DNA from: Brucella tritici
GTDB lineage: Bacteria > Pseudomonadota > Alphaproteobacteria > Rhizobiales > Rhizobiaceae
Length of the DNA stretch: 64,000 bases
Direction of reading: 5' to 3'
NCBI RefSeq assembly: GCF_008932295.1
Contig: NZ_WBWA01000004.1
Location: forward strand, 124,001-188,000
Shown here: in pieces, positions 62,350 to 64,000 of the stretch
How the letters are laid out: each line of letters opens with the position of its first letter
Numbering within the stretch: the first letter of the stretch is position 1
The notes under the pieces: model-generated
What the model saw: the letters and a program-made list of their open reading frames with translations, nothing else
Database searches by the model: none
Told to the model about the DNA's origin: nothing
Made by a program: the position numbers and the translations under genes

Positions 62350-64000
62350 TTAAGCAGCCAGATCGCGCAGAACGGTCTGCAGGATGCCGCCATTCTTCAT
62401 GTAGTCGAGCTCGTCCAGCGTATCGATGCGGCAGATGAGTGGAACCTTCTTCACCGTGCCGTCGGCAAAAGTGATGGAAGCTTCGACTTTCTGGCGCGGA
62501 CGTACATCTGCAAGACCTTCGATGGAGACCATCTCGTCGCCCTTGAGGCCGAGTGTCTGCCAGCTTGTGCCTTCCTCGAAGACGAAAGGCACAATGCCCA
62601 TGCCAACGAGGTTGGAGCGGTGGATACGCTCGAAGGACTGCGCGATCACGGCCTTGACGCCGAGCAGGTTGGTGCCCTTGGCAGCCCAGTCACGCGAAGA
62701 ACCGTTACCGTATTCGACGCCAGCGAAGACGACGAGCGGCACGCCCTCGGCCTTGTACTGCATGGCAGCATCATAGATCGAGGTTTCTTCCTTCGACGGA
62801 TAGTGGATGGTGTAGCCGCCTTCACGTCCGTTTTCGCCCAGCATGTGGTTGCGAATGCGGATGTTTGCGAAGGTGCCGCGCATCATCACTTCATGGTTGC
62901 CGCGGCGCGTACCGTACTGGTTGAAGTCGGCAATGCCGACGCCATGGTCGATGAGATACTTGCCAGCAGGCGACTGCGCCTTGATGGAACCGGCAGGTGA
63001 AATGTGGTCGGTCGTGATCTTGTCGCCGAAGAGACCCAGAATGCGGGCACCCTTGACGTCGCCGATCGTGCCAGCCGACTTGCCCATGCCGACGAAGTAA
63101 GGCGGGTTCTGCACATAGGTCGAGTTGTCGTCCCATGCATAGGTCTGGCCCGCAGGAACCTGAACGGCCTGCCAGTTTTCGTCGCCCTTGAACACGTCCG
63201 CATATTTTTCGGAGAAAATCTTGCGGGTGACGTTCTTGGCGATGAATTCCTGGATTTCCTGAGAGGAAGGCCAGATGTCGCGGAGGAACACCGGATTTCC
63301 GTTCTGATCTTCGCCGAGCGGCTCCTTGGTCAGGTCCTTGGTGACCGTACCGGCAAGAGCGTGGGCGACGACGAGCGGCGGCGAAGCAAGGTAGTTTGCC
63401 TGCACGTCAGGCGAAACGCGGCCTTCGAAGTTACGGTTGCCGGACAGAACGGCAGCCGCGATCAGGCCCTTTTCGTTGATCGTCTTGGAGATCGGTGCAG
63501 GCAGCGGACCGGAATTGCCGATGCAGGTCGTGCAGCCGAAACCGACGAGGTTGAAGCCGAGCGCGTCGAGATCCTTCTGGAGGCCAGCGGATTCGAGATA
63601 GGCGGCAACGACCTGGGAGCCGGGTGCGAGCGAGGTCTTGACCCATGGCTTGGTCTTGAGACCCTTGGCAACTGCGTTGCGGGCCAGAAGGCCGGCAGCG
63701 ATCAGCACGCTCGGGTTCGAAGTGTTGGTGCACGACGTGATGGCGGCAATCGCCACATCGCCATGGCCGAGGTCATAGTCTTCGCCTTCAACGGCATAAC
63801 GCGCGGTCTGGCCGGTGGTCTTCTTGTACTCGTTTTCGAGCGAGGTGGCGAAACCGGAACCGATGTTTTCCAGCGCGATGCGGCCTTCCGGACGCTTCGG
63901 ACCGGCCATCGACGGAACGACGTCGCCCATGTCGAGTTCGAGAATGTCGGTGAAGACCGGATCGGCAGCACCCTTGTCGCGCCACATGCCCTGTGCACGG
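62350..64000 (-). CDS. acnA: Aconitate hydratase A (C-terminal two thirds; N-terminus beyond the window edge)
   Basis: This is the [4Fe-4S] TCA-cycle enzyme that isomerises citrate to isocitrate. The frame is open to base 64000, reading RAQGMWRDK at the edge, so the N-terminal third, including the first Fe-S cysteine region, is off-window. The visible 549 residues include AITSCTNTSNPSVLI with one cluster Cys, GCTTCIGNSGPL with the other two, GDKITTDHISPAGSI, GVEYGNGSSRDWAAKG, and the domain-4 segment FERIHRSNLVGMGIVPFVF. The stop is followed by a terminator. Confidence 0.97.
   Translation of the reverse strand, partial: RAQGMWRDKGAADPVFTDILELDMGDVVPSMAGPKRPEGRIALENIGSGFATSLENEYKKTTGQTARYAVEGEDYDLGHGDVAIAAITSCTNTSNPSVLIAAGLLARNAVAKGLKTKPWVKTSLAPGSQVVAAYLESAGLQKDLDALGFNLVGFGCTTCIGNSGPLPAPISKTINEKGLIAAAVLSGNRNFEGRVSPDVQANYLASPPLVVAHALAGTVTKDLTKEPLGEDQNGNPVFLRDIWPSSQEIQEFIAKNVTRKIFSEKYADVFKGDENWQAVQVPAGQTYAWDDNSTYVQNPPYFVGMGKSAGTIGDVKGARILGLFGDKITTDHISPAGSIKAQSPAGKYLIDHGVGIADFNQYGTRRGNHEVMMRGTFANIRIRNHMLGENGREGGYTIHYPSKEETSIYDAAMQYKAEGVPLVVFAGVEYGNGSSRDWAAKGTNLLGVKAVIAQSFERIHRSNLVGMGIVPFVFEEGTSWQTLGLKGDEMVSIEGLADVRPRQKVEASITFADGTVKKVPLICRIDTLDELDYMKNGGILQTVLRDLAA

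Overview
The window is chromosomal DNA of an alphaproteobacterium of the family Brucellaceae (Brucella/Ochrobactrum group). This placement is an inference from several things seen together: a fructose frcRBCA(K) cluster of rhizobial type, a TamA/TamB (MorC-like) pair, an IalB-family protein, an imuA-imuB-dnaE2 operon behind an alphaproteobacterial SOS box (GTTC-N7-GTTC), many rhizobial-type dispersed intergenic repeats, and three ~100-bp palindromic elements resembling the Bru-RS repeats of Brucella. Gene density and codon use look uniform. I see no prophage, integron, IS transposase, tRNA, rRNA or CRISPR array, so this is core genome whose variable parts are the intergenic repeats.

Layout. 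1-3.1 kb: end of a leucine-degradation operon (HMG-CoA lyase, methylglutaconyl-CoA hydratase-like protein), then a branched-chain amino-acid binding protein with its own terminator. 3.1-6.2 kb: a membrane-anchored phosphatase, a small conserved protein, a Dabb protein and a molybdopterin-binding protein. 6.8-11 kb: cyoABCD, the cytochrome bo3 quinol oxidase. 11-12.4 kb: an SH3b protein flanked by two candidate small RNAs of the same design (8-bp stem, loop with an anti-Shine-Dalgarno CCUCC motif, then a terminator). 12.6-19.4 kb: tamA-tamB. 19.7-24.2 kb: L,D-transpeptidase, small secreted and cysteine-rich proteins, a copper-related pair (DUF1775-PCuAC fusion and a DUF2946-like protein) and a glyoxalase. 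24.4-28.8 kb: Mrp/ApbC ATPase, phosphoglucomutase, AraC regulator and DUF2000 protein. 28.8-34.2 kb: ROK regulator divergent from the fructose-type ABC transporter and kinase, with a perfect palindrome in the shared control region. 34.3-37.4 kb: FAH-family hydrolase, small proteins, lytic transglycosylase, hemolysin III.

37.6-43.2 kb: the SOS mutagenesis operon imuA-imuB-dnaE2. 43.3-45.9 kb: a MarR/DUF6616 pair with an operator over its start, a ParD-like/methionine aminopeptidase pair and a membrane protein. 45.9-51.9 kb: argG, a monooxygenase-fold protein, a LysE exporter, a membrane protein, rlmN, an ialB-like gene and a DUF1232 gene. 52-54.9 kb: an unknown protein, pterin dehydratase, a low-molecular-weight phosphatase overlapping tail to tail with an RNA 2',3'-cyclic phosphodiesterase, and a GDSL esterase divergent from a YbbA/YbbP-type ABC system. 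58.5-64 kb: BI-1 family protein, acetyltransferase, DUF2794, DUF1223, DUF6500 and the C-terminal two thirds of aconitase, which runs off the right edge.

The most unusual content is non-coding. (1) There are two anti-SD loop sRNA candidates around the SH3b gene. (2) A family of hairpin-like elements is built from 8-bp G-rich tandem repeats facing C-rich arrays; three clear copies and one decayed copy occur, and each clear copy begins at the stop codon of a minus-strand gene. (3) Bru-RS-like elements abut stop codons in a fixed orientation. All start choices, sRNA calls and operators are read from sequence only and have not been tested.
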